A stretch of DNA of 64,000 nt from Hydractinia symbiolongicarpus. Taxonomy: Eukaryota > Cnidaria > Hydrozoa > Anthoathecata > Hydractiniidae. This document shows, in pieces, positions 35,908 through 47,997 of this stretch (its first letter is position 1; the number at the start of each line of letters is the position of its first letter). The stretch is from NCBI RefSeq assembly GCF_029227915.1, contig NC_079884.1:16184001-16248000 (forward strand), read 5' to 3'. The notes under the pieces are model-generated. The model ran no database searches and was not told the DNA's origin. It was given only the letters and a program-made list of their open reading frames with translations. The position numbers were made by a program, and so were the translations under genes.

Positions 35908-36099
35908 AAGCCCTGTGGCTTGAAGATTTCCGCCTTAAGCAAACATGTTGGAAAGCAATTATATGCGTTGCGATCGAGGACAGTATTAATTTAAAGGTTT
36001 AAAATGCCAAAAAAAATAAAGGAGGTTAAAAACACGAAGAAGAACGTTGTTTGAAGTCGTCTGTAAAGATTTTATGTTCCATAGGTTGTTTTTTTCAAA

Positions 36100-36778
36100 T
36101 CATAGAGAGAGAGAGAGAGAGAGTTTAAGCCTGATTGCATCGTGATCACTGAAATACACAGTTTTAACGAAGGTCTCGACATTAAGAGTATTTAAAACAT
36201 TCTCACGGATATAGACATGGTCAATAAGTGAACCTAATATATGAGTTGGCGAGGTTACGACTTGTTTATATCCAGTAAGAAAATCAAGGAAATAGTTTTC
36301 ATCGCTAATTGCATTCACATTAAAATCTCCGAGTATAATATCAACAGTTTCATATCCCAAAAAATATTAAATAAGGTATAATGACTCATCTCTATTGAGG
36401 GAATTTTTACGATATAGAAGCAAAACATTAATAGCGTTTTCGTGAAACGTTCTTTTTGTCATTCTAAAAAATAGAACCAGGAATTTTTACAATATCAAAC
36501 AATTGTATAGTTTCGTTATGACCAACTAATAGACTAGAAAATTTGTCCACATTGTTGTTTGGAATTAAAGTAAAGTAATCTAGTTTTGAGTCGCAATGTG
36601 AGTTCAATGGTATCTGAGTTTCCGTTAGGCATAATAAATCACTTTCCACGAGAACGCTGTCGGATTTAATATCGTTTTTATGCTTGTTGTAGGATCTTGT
36701 ATTAAACAAAGTGACCATAATAGAATTTTCGCTAATTACACCAGTTTCTTTTTGTGTCAATTTTGAATGTTCTTGCAT
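36100..36778 (-). pseudogene. Endonuclease/exonuclease/phosphatase-type nuclease, broken
   Basis: Two pieces on the minus strand. 36778-36464 holds 'NTRSYNKHKNDIKSD', 'DLLCLTETQIPLNSH' (catalytic Glu in LTET), and 36360-36100 holds 'DIILGDFNVNA' (GDFN) and 'GSLIDHVYIRENVL' (ID.V), 'FSDHDAIRL' (SDH). These are the motifs of APE-like nucleases, found in LINEs and at the C-terminus of some animal Helitrons. The two halves are separated by about 100 bp with a frame break. It follows the Helitron DUF6570-like part, so the Helitron origin is preferred. A (GA)n tract lies at 36,104-36,123. Confidence 0.72.
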
Positions 36779-36876
36779 GTAATTGTATTGCTCTGTTGCT
36801 CGTGTGTCTGACTTAATGGTTGATTTAGCAAATGTACCCGTTACGTATAAACCGTCGTATAAACTTGTGACTCGAC

Positions 36877-37434
36877 TTAATGCAACATAGGTAGATTATT
36901 TGAATAAAGAGGGTTAACCAGTTTCAGATAACAAAGAACTTCCCGAATAACATCTGGCCTTACGGATTCTAAATAAACGTTAGATTTGAAATTCAGTTTT
37001 TTCTTTAACGCAACTTGCACTACACCATTATTATCCATTCCTCTTGGTAAGACATTGCTTATTTCATCGCCTTTTATTGGAACATTACATATTGCACCTT
37101 TTATTTTAGGACACTGACCTTTAGGCATTATTGCAATTCGTTTAAATAAAATTCTTTTAGATATAATTTTTTCTAATCGTCGTAATGTGCTCATTGATTC
37201 TGGAAGATCAAACATTTGGAGATTATTAAATACAGCCTGGGAAGGAATTTTTCCTTTTGTAAGTTTTGAATGGCATGTTGCACATATGTATTCTTTGCCG
37301 TCAAAATTTTGTACTCTGAAGCGAAAATGCTCTTCTGGAATGGCAGGATAATCGATGTGGCGCAAAAAATTAATTGACCGCTTATATAAAGAACGATTAC
37401 ATGACACATATATAAAATGGCCCATTCCCAACAC
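36877..37434 (-). pseudogene. Helitron N-terminal domain (DUF6570-like), helicase missing
   Basis: 'CATCHSKLTKGKIPSQAVFN', 'LRRLEKIISKRILFKRIAIM', 'KGAICNVPIKGDEISNVLPR' and 'VYLESVRPDVIREVL' are the conserved run of the domain that precedes the Rep nuclease and PIF1 helicase in cnidarian Helitron proteins (from memory). Neither Rep (HUH) nor helicase follows; the nuclease fragment begins within 100 bp. The element is therefore internally deleted. Confidence 0.72.
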
Positions 37435-37463
37435 ATTTTTTAAATTGGTTTATTTTTTCATCA

Positions 37464-38041
37464 GAATCAGGCACATTGTTAACACCCTTCCGTTTTGTTG
37501 TTTTACCTTCCCCTACATAGCGTTTCTTTGCAGTTTTTTGTGCCTGTTGGCCCTGCTCAGTTTACCGATATTTACCTACGGACTCCCTTTGCTTCACTTG
37601 GCCCTGTTCCGTTTTTTTGTATTTACTTTTCGACTCTCTTAGCTTGGATCGACCATTTACTGTATTTTGATATTTGTCTATCGACTCTTTTATCTTAGCG
37701 TGTCCCTTTTCTGTTTTCTGATATTTGCCTATTTACTTTTTCACCTTAGCTTGCCCCTGTTCCGTTTTCCGATATTTGCTTATCGACTCGCTCAACTTAG
37801 CTTGGCCGTGTTCCGTTTTCTGATATTTGCCTATTGAATTTCTTTGTTTCACTCGGCCTCTCTCGGAATGACGGTACTTCCTGTTTTGTTCTAGTTTTCT
37901 TTTTCTGCGTATGTTAAGCATAATGTTACCAGTTATCTGTTCAGTTGTGAGTATTTTGAAAAATTGAGTTTCAAGACACATTGCTTCGCCAGGGGTGACG
38001 TATATTTCGCGTATGTAGTTTTCAACAAACGACTGACGCAC
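37464..38041 (-). pseudogene. Lys/Arg-rich repeat region of Helitron protein
   Basis: A run of 'KYRKTEQGQAK'-like repeats of about 17-20 residues ('SIGKYQKTEHGQAKLSE', 'SISKYRKTEQGQAK') after 'KRKLEQNRKYRHSERGRVK'. The repeats continue beyond the annotated stop at 37733 in DNA to about 37,480. Such basic repeats are common near the start of Helitron polyproteins and probably bind nucleic acid. Confidence 0.6.
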
Positions 38042-38104
38042 CCTGTTTAGTTATTTGTCCGTAACTAGTTCGGCTATGAGGATCAAATAAATTTGTGGGT
38101 GGTT

Positions 38105-38602
38105 TCAAACTATAGCAAAACTAACGCCGCTAATAATGCCCAGCATTCCTTGCCCTTTATCGGATTCAGAAGAATTATGAAAAGTGCGTAATGAAGTGCT
38201 ATCGTATACCTCATTTTTAAGAAGCAAACTATTTGGGAGCTCACTTGCGCTAAAGTACTGGTTTGTGTATCCTAGGTTTGTGTACCACTTTGTTCCTTCG
38301 TAAAGGATATGATCAAGATCACCTGGATTCCAAAAAGAAACTTTTTTAAGAGCCGACCAAACGATCGCAAACAGGGAATTACACATACATTGTGTACCAG
38401 TAAATTTTCCAAGCCTAACATCTCCTTGATGAAAAGATCCCTGTACCGACTTTAGAATAGTGCAAGGCCCGGGATTAGTTTCAACATCACCAGAAAGTAA
38501 AAGTACCATACGGCGACAGCTTTTATATGCGGGGTTCATATTAGCGGTGGTAACGTGTGATCGAGAAAAAAAAATCTTAAAAGCTAGAGAAACCTCTGTC
38601 AT
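38105..38602 (-). CDS. 2A peptide plus cysteine-protease-like domain
   Basis: The 165-aa frame has a 2A 'StopGo' motif at residues 31-46 ('RMVLLLSGDVETNPGP'), where ribosomes skip the G45-P46 bond so that two proteins arise from one frame. After it, 'GSFHQGDVRLGKFTGTQCMC' followed by NSLFAI looks like the active-site Cys region of an OTU/C76-like protease seen in Helitron-associated ORFs. The upstream 30 residues are hydrophobic at the start, so the 2A could also act as part of a signal sequence. The ORF ends before a visible catalytic His. It is the first gene of the minus-strand Helitron group. Confidence 0.72.
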   Translation of the reverse strand: MTEVSLAFKIFFSRSHVTTANMNPAYKSCRRMVLLLSGDVETNPGPCTILKSVQGSFHQGDVRLGKFTGTQCMCNSLFAIVWSALKKVSFWNPGDLDHILYEGTKWYTNLGYTNQYFSASELPNSLLLKNEVYDSTSLRTFHNSSESDKGQGMLGIISGVSFAIV

Positions 38603-38707
38603 TTTGTAATTTCACCAATATATTCACTACTAAATTCACCAATAAGTTCACTATTAAGTCCACCAATAATTTCACTATTAATTCACTATTAAGTTCACCG
38701 ATAAGTA
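38603..38707. repeat. Degenerate 20-24 bp tandem repeat (TTCACTATTAAG.TCACCAATAA)
   Basis: About five imperfect units upstream of the 2A gene; non-coding. Confidence 0.6.
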
Positions 38708-38993
38708 AATTCAAGTTCAAGGTTCAGTAAGTTCAATTAATTCTGAATATCTGAATGTTCTGAATAACTAGCTTTTATACTCTGTCGAGTTTCTTCTCTT
38801 TTATACTCTGCCGAGTCACGGTTGTCGAACCTAAAAAAGAAAAGAAATTCATTGTAATTTTTTGTTTCAATAGCAAAAATTAACAAACTTATGTCTGCTA
38901 AGATACCAATACCTCACAAAATCAAGTTAAAAAGTATGTGACGCTATATAATTTTAATTGAAACATGCACTGAAAATCGTTTATAAAATACTA

Positions 38994-39032
38994 GTGGATT
39001 ACAACAGGTTAACAGAACCTGTTGTAATCCAC
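38994..39032. repeat. Perfect 17-bp hairpin
   Basis: GTGGATTACAACAGGTT, loop AACAG, AACCTGTTGTAATCCAC. No adjacent gene within 390 bp. Could be a MITE core or an excision footprint. Confidence 0.8.
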
Positions 39033-39379
39033 AAGTTTGCTAGATTAGCTGGTTGTATAATGCTTCTAGGCCGAAACTGTCTTACTTTTTATTCTTCTCT
39101 TTTCTTTGTTTTAAAACACTATTTTCGTTGAGAAAAAAAGACTGTTATTTTTAGAATAAATTTTTCAGGATGTAACTTCAGTAAAAAAATTGTGCTGCTT
39201 CTTGACCTGTAATTGAAAATACGCAGGGTTTTTTTCAATATAAGAAATTTTTAAAAATCTTAAAAATGTTAAGAAATGCCCAGCCTCAGTATGACAGGAT
39301 TTAATTCCTGGAGATCTTCATATTTACATTTTTATATAGTTATTTAATCACATAATTTCAAAACAGCATATATCATGCT

Positions 39380-40050
39380 ATATCGTTAATGTGTGGAAAA
39401 ATCCATGGGTTCACCCGTCCTTTATATATTACATTTCATTTCGCTTGAGGTTTTACACAAGTCCCTTTTAGTCGACAAACAGACAAAATACGTCTAGTAT
39501 TAATATAAAGACTAATTGTTTAACCCTGAAAAAATTTGTGGGGTCGTCCGTCCTTTTTATGGTGACCACTCAAAAAAACTTTCAAATTCCAGGACATTCC
39601 AGGACATTTTACCTTTTTTTTCCAGGACATTTTAAATTAAATTCCAGAACATTTCAGGACAACAAATAAAGTAAAGTCATGTATTTCTTTGAGCTTAAAA
39701 CTAAAAGCTGTAACAACATAAGAATTCAATCATTTTGTGCGTGATTTTACAAGATGCTTTTGGCAGACAAACAGACAAAATATGGCTATATTATTATTAT
39801 AGAGTATAGACTCCTATACATACAAAAGGGTGTCCAGCGAACAGACAAAATATGGCTATTATTAATATATACTAATCGTTTACCAATGGAAAAATTCACA
39901 GGGTTCCCCATAATGTATCGCATTACATTTTGTGTGGCTTTACACAAGACGCTTTTGGCAGACAAACAGACAAAATACGAACTGACAAACAAACAAAATA
40001 TGGCTAACTAATAGTTTACCCATGGCGAAATCCATAGGGTCACCCTACCT
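39380..40050. repeat. Old copies of the 'CCCGTGGAAAAATCCACGGG' dispersed repeat
   Basis: Several diverged units of GTGGAAAAATCCATGGGTTCACCCGTCC plus GACAAACAGACAAAATA(T/C)GGCTATTATTA (about 39,395, 39,540, 39,760, 39,840, 39,960). Same family as 53,826-53,990, 55,150-55,545 and 59,929-60,224. Confidence 0.6.
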
Positions 40051-40246
40051 TTATATATCGCATTTCATTGTATAAAAACCATAATTTACGTTAGGTATAT
40101 ACGTTAAGGGGCTTTTTTTGTCCCTGTTAGCAGTATATTGCAGTTAGGATTCAGACGACCTCCCTCCCCCTCTTTAGCGTATTTCCGTCCGTGAAATACA
40201 CGACGATATCCCACAAACAGGGCCCAAAAATTTTTTCAGCAGTCCC

Positions 40247-41150
40247 TTAACCAACGAGGGTGTTAATAAGCTGCATATGCCGTAAAAAGTGCAGGTGTTT
40301 TCGAGCAAGTTTGGTGTTTTGAAAAAAAACTCAAGTATTTGCCTGACAAAAACCTGTATAGACCCGAATAATGCTCCAAAAAGCAAAGAAAAACGGACAC
40401 TAATAATGATTCACAAAATTAAATAATAAACTTATATAATATAATGGTAGTGAAGTTCTTAAAAGAACTGTTTTCGATAGTTTTCAATAAAATTTACTTG
40501 ATAAAAAACTTATATATTAACTTTATTAACTTCTTTATCTTCAAGTGCCTTCTTTCAACTATCGACTGCATGAACGAGGTTGCAGACTTGCCGGAAACGA
40601 CGCCTGTCGGTCGAGTTCTGGCAATTTAATAAAAACTTGAAATTTTGCCTGGAGAAACCTGAGATCAACCCGAAACAACATTTTTTAAACATTTATTACC
40701 ATGTATAATTTATTCTTTTAATGTTGAGGAAAGATAGTGGAAGACTCTTTTCCATATCATTTATTTTATAAATAGCTGTAATAAAATCCCACAAATAATA
40801 AACTGTAAGTACGACGACAAAATCGCACCTCTCTTCTTCTCGTAAGAATTTAAATGAGAACCAAGGAGCTTGCCTGCGTAGCATTTCAGGCGGTTTCAGA
40901 CAGACCCAGGCTTTTTAGGCCAGTTACAGACGAAAATGCCCAAAAAAACGCCTGCCGCCGCCCTGATATACACAGCGTTTTCGGCGAGTCGGCAACCTTG
41001 TCTGCATGTTACAAGAAATTGCACTTCAGGAATGCTCCGGGCGAGTTCGTGAAAGTGCAGGCGGTTTTGGGCCAATTTAATTTGAAATTTCTCAAATTTG
41101 CCTCCACATATGCGGGCGTTTGCGGCTTATCGGCAACCTCTTCTAAACTC
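40247..41150. repeat. MITE-like element related to the one at 46,071-46,468
   Basis: It begins GAGGGTGTTAATAAGCTGCA and contains a segment matching the reverse complement of 46,210-46,470 ('GTTCTTAAAAGAACTG', 'AAAATTTACTTGATAAA', 'TATTAACTTCTTT'). A degraded counterpart of the terminal repeat (GGCTTATCGGCAACCTCTTC) lies near 41,125-41,145. Boundaries approximate. Confidence 0.5.
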
Positions 41151-41950
41151 AGCAAAATTTTTCTTAGGATCTAGAGCGAGGCTCAAAATCTTAAATTTTT
41201 TCCCTTGGCACTAACTATGGCAGCACCTCACAGAAACCCTAAAATAAGTTCACCCAATTTCCCATTTTACAGGATTCCAGTGTTGGAAGTTATGTAATTA
41301 GCAATAGTAGTACATATATAGCTAGCTAGCTATACTTTATTTTTTCCCAGTCAGCATACATCATGATGGCATGGCATAACTTTGTAAATATTTAAAGATT
41401 TATATATTTAGCCTAGATACTTAAAATACTATTCCCTGATAAGTTAGAAAAATACTGTAGCTACAGGGAAGTTTTAAATTAAAATATTAATTACCTATAA
41501 TTCAATTCAACACCACCAAAATTTAAAATTTCTTCAATGTTAGCTAGCTAGCTATTTGGAATGTTCTAGGTGATACCTAGCTCAACTTTTCGGTATGTTC
41601 GGTTGGTTCTGGAACGTTTAACAGACAATTCAATATTAATACGTATTTTTTCGTCGTTTTTTTTAATGCAGATAAAGCAGTTCTAGTCTTTCACCAGCAA
41701 GAAAATTGGCTTTCTGGCTACCTGAAAAATTGCGACTTTGGGACGGGTCGAAAATGTTAATACTGTATTGTCATTGGTTGAAAACTATTAGCCTGTAAAC
41801 TATGCAATGAACTGAAAAAGTACACAGTATCTATATTAGGACTAACTACCCGCGGCTTCCAGGCTCTGTGCTGTCTCTATATATCTATATATATCTCTAT
41901 CTTCCATCCGGCGATTTTAAAGATTCCGCCCTGCGTGGCGATGGCGGAAA

Positions 41951-44022
41951 TCAACAAGGCTATTAACTATTTCAGGATGGGCAGGTTTCCAGTCAATCTT
42001 TTTGAAAGACGCTTTCTGACCTTTGCTTTTCTTAGCACTATTTACTCTGATATCTTCCTCTCCATGATATGGGATTGAAATCAAATCATAAAATGGCTTC
42101 ACTTTTCTAGCAAAATCTTTTATAGTTGAACGATAATATCCAAGAAAACCCAGCAAACTTCTCAATTCTCCTACATTCTTAGGTGATCTGTTGATTTTCT
42201 GAAGTGCTTCAATTGTTCTAGGATTATCCATATATCCTTCAGCCGTGAATATTTTTCCTAAATCCTTTACAGACTTCTTGAAAAGGCAACATTTCTTTGG
42301 GTTAAGCTTTGCTCCATTCTCAATCAATTTTTTGAAAATCCTTCCCAAATCAATCAAGGTGGTCTTCTAACGTTTCGCTGTAACCAATTATATCATCCAG
42401 GAAAACAGATCTCATCCTTTAATTCCCCAAGGCATTTATTCAAAAAGCGCTGAAACTTTGGTGGCGCATTCTTTAGACCATGCGGTATCCTGATCCACTT
42501 ATACAGGGCCCATTGTGTAGAGAACGCTGTATACTTTTGGGATTCTGAATTGACTTACCCTTGATGGTATGCTTGGGAAAGATCCAAGGTGGAGAACCAC
42601 AATTTTCCAGCAAGGTTGTCAATGATATCGTTCACCCTTGGTATTGGCATGCGATCAGGGATAGTTTTGGCATTTAAATCTCTATAATCTACACAAAGTC
42701 TCAGTGAGCCATCTTTTTTTCTAACACATACTAGCTACAGGGCTGGAATAAGGAGAATCTGAAGTTTGAATCCATCCATTCAATTCTAGATATTTCAGGT
42801 GGTCTTTTACCTCTTGGTGGAGCTGCTTAGGAATACATCTGTAAGCCTTATGAACTGGAATTTTGTCACTAAGCTTGATGTCTAATTGCAGCTTCTTAAG
42901 ACTTCCAATGTCATCATGATCTCTAGAGAAAGCCTTATTATACTTTCTGAGAAGAAATTCTACTTTTTCCCTTTGTTCATCTTTCAGGTGTGTGAGATCC
43001 ACAGGTGGTAGCCAATCATTCTCTTCCGAACTGATATTATTTTCGGAATCTAGAGCACTCACATCAACACAATTTGCATTCATAGCAGTGATTATTCCTC
43101 TAGCATACAAAGCTTCTCCAATTAGTTTTTGGGCTTGTAGTTTTATATCAACACTGTTGTAGTTTGCAATAGGAATCACAAGTTTTGATTTTCTTTGCTT
43201 GGTGAAACAGTCTTGCGATTTCAAATCCTCCACTAATTTTGGTGAAACGAATAGGTCATTGTTTGATTTTTCCAGTCCTCTGACTTTACATTTTACCAGC
43301 ACCATGCTGTTTGCAGGAACTATAACAGTTTGAGGCACAAATACTTTTCCACTGTCCTCCTTTCTATCTTCCTGTACAGCCTCCACTAATTTTAGAGGTT
43401 TGACAAGGGTTGGTAAAGCTGATAGTAAGACATCCAACAGGGTTTCATTTCCTCCCACCTTCTGAATGATAAATTTCATCAGATTAAATCCCATTATAGG
43501 GGTAGAAATCTGGTCCTTGGTAACAAGAAACGGGGTATTTATGACAATGTTATGGTTTGGTAAGAACAACGGTAAAACAGTTACACCAACAAGATTTAGT
43601 TCAGTGTTGTTCGCTGCTCTCAGCGATATTTTCTCACTATTTCTATCCATGAAATCTTGAACAGGGTAAATATCTTTCTGTGGTACCTTTTTCTCTAACC
43701 ACTGTTTACTGACTAAGCAACACATGCTTCCTGTATCCAGCAATCCCTCAAATTCTTTACTTTCTACTCTAACTTTAATCAAAGCTTTATCTCCAATCAA
43801 GTCCACTATTTCCTTTCTGCACAGGCTACTAGCAGTGACTGGGTTCGCATCAAGAGAGTAAAAAAATGTTTGGGTATCACATGCATTGTTGGAGTTATCC
43901 TTAACACTATTTTTAACATGATTAACAATACCAGCAGACTGAAATGTTACAGACGGCATCTGCGAAACAACATTATTTTCAGCAAGGTGTGGCAGAAACA
44001 TTACGCGGACAAACATGACCAC
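41951..44022 (-). pseudogene. Gypsy 2 protease and reverse transcriptase, fragmented
   Basis: 44022-42721 (433 aa) carries the aspartic protease ('FEGLLDTGSMCCLVSKQW', catalytic DTGS) and the RT N-terminus ('KLSDKIPVHKAYRCIPKQLH', 'YSSPVA'). RT then continues in other frames through 42,720-42,360 (VDYRDLNAKTIPDRMPIP, STLDLSQAYHQ, catalytic FLDD) with several stops and shifts. 42357-41917 is the thumb/connection ('KLNPKKCCLFKKSVKDLGKI', 'LLGFLGYYRSTIKDFA'), real down to 41951, where the insertion begins. Protease cleaves the polyprotein and RT makes cDNA. Many lesions: old and dead. Confidence 0.83.
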
Positions 44023-44335
44023 ACTTTAATTTAGATACACTAATACTTACAAAAGAACAATTTTTCTCACCAGACACATGCAGCTTTCCTTCACATAAAA
44101 CACAAACATGAAACAACGACAAATCAGTTTGGGTTACCATATTTACAAATTTACTGGACAAATATTCCGGCACCGATTTTTCATTGTTACGGTTTTTATT
44201 TACATTAGTTGAAGTCGCACCGCCTGAACCAACCGTGTCTAGTTTTTCTCATGCTTATTTTTGAATTTGCGTCTACATCCTGCATAGAAATGTTCTTCAG
44301 ACCCACAATAAAAACAATGAGTACAATGCAGGCGC
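44023..44335 (-). pseudogene. Gypsy 2 Gag end with zinc knuckle
   Basis: Minus-strand debris includes a CxHC..C-type knuckle ('HCTHCFYCGSEEHFYAGC', about 44,270-44,330) followed by a basic stretch and a stop. Upstream Gag is absent: the next plus-strand bases (GCGCGGATCCAGGG, 44,332) look like a hAT MITE end. Confidence 0.55.
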
Positions 44336-46070
44336 GGATCCAGGGTTTGTCAGATAAGTCGCGTGACTAAGTATAAATTTGACGAAAAATGTTAGCCAAG
44401 CGAATAATGTCGACAATCCAGGTGTTGCAGACGGAGTGCGTTAAAAAATCACATGTAATTTATTTACGGCGCAAAGCGATGGTTCACAGCCCTCTACATT
44501 TCGCCTATGGCGATGTTGACGTCAAAGTTGTGACGTCGCTACCATATAGACTGAGAGGGTTGCAAATTATAGCTTACAGATTTTGACTGATTCATTTTGA
44601 CTAATCAGTCACTCAGTTAGTCAAAAATTAGGCATTCTGATCAATATCTTATATTAAACTAGAAATTAAAAAAAAGGTTGCGAAGCATTTCGCAAGTTGC
44701 AAGCAAAATTAAACTATCCAATACTTTGTCCCTAGCGCTTCTTGTTTAATTGGCGCTAACATCTTCCGAAATACATCAAAATTGAATATCATATAGAAGA
44801 ACCCTGGGGACGAGGTAGGAAAATGAACGCTCTGCAGAACAATTCGTTGCTCAAAAACAGTTTTTTTGCGAATAGACTGCGCGAGTATTTGATGTGCGTG
44901 GGATATTCTTTTCAAAATGTGCGAGAAAATTAGATTACGCGAAACTAACAAAAACGAATAACGCGTGTTAAAATTTTGTACCGCCTTTTCCCACAGAATG
45001 GTAAAAGTAAAGAGCGCAATACAAAATTACACTTTTAGCAGTATTCCGAAAGATATGTGATACATCGAGTTGTACTACCCGCAGAAGTTGGTCCTAACGT
45101 TAACGATTTCGTAAATGACCTCACAACACAGTATTTTTTTCACGTAAAAATACCGGCAGTAGAAGCCACAGAATCTGCTGGAACGAATTTCGAAAACTCA
45201 CGGGAAACAATTAAAACAAAAACAAACAAATCAAAACAGTTTTTTAACTTTATCAAGATTTATTAAATAGCTTCAAATTTGGGCAGAAAAACAATAACGG
45301 ATTCGCCTTCTTTTCACCACACGCATTAGAAGATTACATCACTCACTCCCATTGTACACAATCTAAAAGAAAAAGAAAACATTTTCATATAGTGAAGCTT
45401 CCAGTGCCTTTAAGGGATGGCCAAGTCAATGGAATTGAAAGCACTGTTTTTCATCTTATAAATAATTAAGGCTAATTCGGAAAAGTATAAAAGAAAAAAA
45501 CTAAACAATTTGGCAACTTTACTAATTTTATACGCAAAGTTCCAACCATACCAACAGTTTCCAAATCTGACAAAATAATTTTAGAAGTGTTTATTTTTTC
45601 AGAATTTGATTGATGCAAGGCCAAGGGAAATTAAATAAGTTTATTGTCCTAGACCCATTTAAAAACATATGCTTCTCATCATTCGGTTTTTTTTCAACCA
45701 ACATTAATGTAATCACCCAGAGGAAATTATAATGTCTCTTGTGTGTGTTTTAGAAGCTGAGTACACAAATATTACAAGTGCTGAACTTTGGCAATCATAT
45801 TTTGCAATCAGACCCTTTTAAAAACTATGCTGAAACATGTCAATTATTAAATTCAGCACTAATAGAAAAGCACCTTGGATAGGATTCTTTGTTGGGCGAA
45901 TAAAATGACTGACAAATGGTTTATCGTGAATGAAATAGTAATTTTTACACAAATAATTTAAAAAATAATGAACTTTGTTATGTGGGTTGTTCTCAAACAC
46001 ACGTGGGCGGTGGACAAAAAACTGTGATGTAATTTCTCTTGGTCTATTATTCCTGAGAATATTCTAAAAT
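44336..46070. other. Non-coding, MITE-like ends and AT-rich DNA
   Basis: GCGCGGATCCAGGG at 44,332 and CCCTGGGGACGAGGT near 44,804 resemble hAT MITE termini, but I could not pair them with duplications. No gene. Confidence 0.4.
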
Positions 46071-46468
46071 AAGAGGGTGTCAATAAGCTGCAAACAGCCA
46101 CATTTATAAGGGCGAGTTCGGGCAACTTTTCCAATTAAATTAGTGATTGTCTTCCAAAACCGCCCACACTTTCCCGAACTTGCCTGGAGCATTTTCAAAA
46201 TTCACTTCCTTGTAACATACCTTGTGGACGATAGTTAGAAAAAGATGCTTTAAGAGAAAGAAGTTAATAAAAATTAAAAGTTATTTATCAAGTAAATTTT
46301 ATCAAAAACCATCAAAAACAGTTCTTTTAAGAACTTTACTACCACATAGTTTACTTTATGGTCTATGCAGGTTTTTTCGGGTGAATACTTCAATTTTTTT
46401 GCAAAACGCTAAACTTGCCCAAAAACGCCTGCACGTTATACGGCATATGCAGCTTATCAGCACCCTTG
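46071..46468. mobile_element. MITE, 398 bp, with 9-bp target duplication
   Basis: The terminal inverted repeats AAGAGGGTGTCAATAAGCTGCA and the complement of TGCAGCTTATCAGCACCCTTG are similar over about 22 bp. TTCTAAAAT flanks both sides (46062-46070 and 46469-46477), a 9-bp duplication typical of Mutator-like elements. Related sequence at 40,247-41,150. Confidence 0.75.
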
Positions 46469-46477
46469 TTCTAAAAT

Positions 46478-47030
46478 TACAAGCAGTTTCGAAGATGCCC
46501 ACGTCGTTTAGAGGACGTGGTGCGGCTTGGGCATCCTTGAAGTTCTGTTTAATGACAGTTTTAATGTTTTAATGTCGTTTTAAACCTTGTTCTCAGGGAG
46601 GGTGTACGGAAAACTAATTCCTATTGACAATTACATTGCTGTTGGTTTGATAGCAAAAGTGGATTTTTTTTTAATTACTGAAACAGGTTACTTATATAAT
46701 AAATAAAAAATAATAAAAAACGGTTGGTCAGCTCACTCTAGCACCCAGAGCTATTTGTTTTGTCTGCGCCCTAGCTACAGGTTTTCCTATATCTGGCTAT
46801 CAGTTAGGTAGTAATACAGCTTCTCCATATGTATTCTACAAATTACTTTCAATTCTTTTATACAAAACTGAGCTCTAGCTAGCTACCTTTCGTGTGATTA
46901 AGCCTTACCTTGATTTGGATAAAACCAATTAAAATTGATAATATTGTATTCTTACATCCTCTTAGAAACAATAAAATAAAACACAGCTCGGCGCGTTTTA
47001 ATTGTACAAATTACTTTTAACATTATCTGT

Positions 47031-47100
<70 letters not shown>

Positions 47101-47997
47101 TTATGCGATAAACACTAACTAATTAAAATTTTTAACAAAACAAATCATTTAAAAACAGATATCGTTAACTACATTTACACATTTTGTGTCAATCAGGATA
47201 GCGCTGTATATGTATATATGCTAAGTCATTTCGTTATGTTGGTAGAACCACAAACATTTTCCATGCCTGTCAGCATATAACATCGTTCCCAGGAATTATC
47301 TCGATATAAGATTAGAGCTTTTAAACCAATCCTCATCAAGTCTTGTCGAAGTCATTCTCCCAAAACTAGTCAAGACTAGTGTTCTCGTCTGTGGCCTTGT
47401 GGCATTTTAAGAAATCGTTTAAAAAGTGTTTATTGCCAGGAGCTTTGAATCTACAAAGCAAACATACAAGTTGTTATGCAGCTATTCGATTTATTGTATT
47501 GTTATTAAATGTCTTGTTACTTGTGGGTACCCCAAGACAACACAAGAACTTTCAGTTTGAGACAGGCCTTTTTAGAGTTGTTGAAAGTGAAGCTATAAAC
47601 AGTTTCATGCTCAAACTTGCTAGCACAGCAATAGAAAGCTCAAGAATCAATGGAATTAAAAGTAAACAGATGTACCTGAAAACGTTTTCATTATAAGTTA
47701 ATGCTATAATTTTGTTAACTCAAAAGTCTGTTTATTTTGCCAAACTGCTTTCTTCTGCAATCACAGGCAACACAGAGCATAAATGTTTTCCAGTCATGTT
47801 TCTTCTTAGCAACATTGCTCAATTTCATTCCGCAATCATATATTCAAGCCTTCCATTTACTTGCTGCAAGTCAATACAAAACTTTCTTAGCCTTTAGACA
47901 TGTTGAATCCTACCCTATCCAACCGACCGGCTACCGGGAGGCAATAACAATAGGTAGAGTAAATTAATTTCAATCTTTCTTTACTGTAAATTTCGAC
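46478..47997. other. Non-coding region with poly-A tract
   Basis: No gene that I can support; short frames at 47,379-47,967 have no recognisable domain. A run of 67 A residues occupies 47032-47098, preceded by the 21-bp TACTTTTAACATTATCTGTC(A) that also ends near the 540-bp repeats (50,637 and 51,937). Confidence 0.5.

Larger units (their letters stand above)
35908..41950. mobile_element. 6,043-bp insertion in Gypsy pol with 8-bp flanking repeat
   Basis: TCAACAAG stands at 35900-35907 and again at 41951-41958, exactly at the break in pol, consistent with an 8-bp target site duplication. The edges carry related blocks (GGCGGAA.TCTT..AA near 35,920 and 41,925). The content is composite: Helitron-type genes on the left half and AT-rich repeats and MITE-like sequence on the right. 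No transposase of its own was found, so the class is uncertain; hAT- or P-like by duplication length only. Confidence 0.65.

Noticed and set aside
47379-47967. Host gene at 47.4-48.0 kb
   Set aside because: Short frames without recognised domains or consistent splice sites; not enough support.
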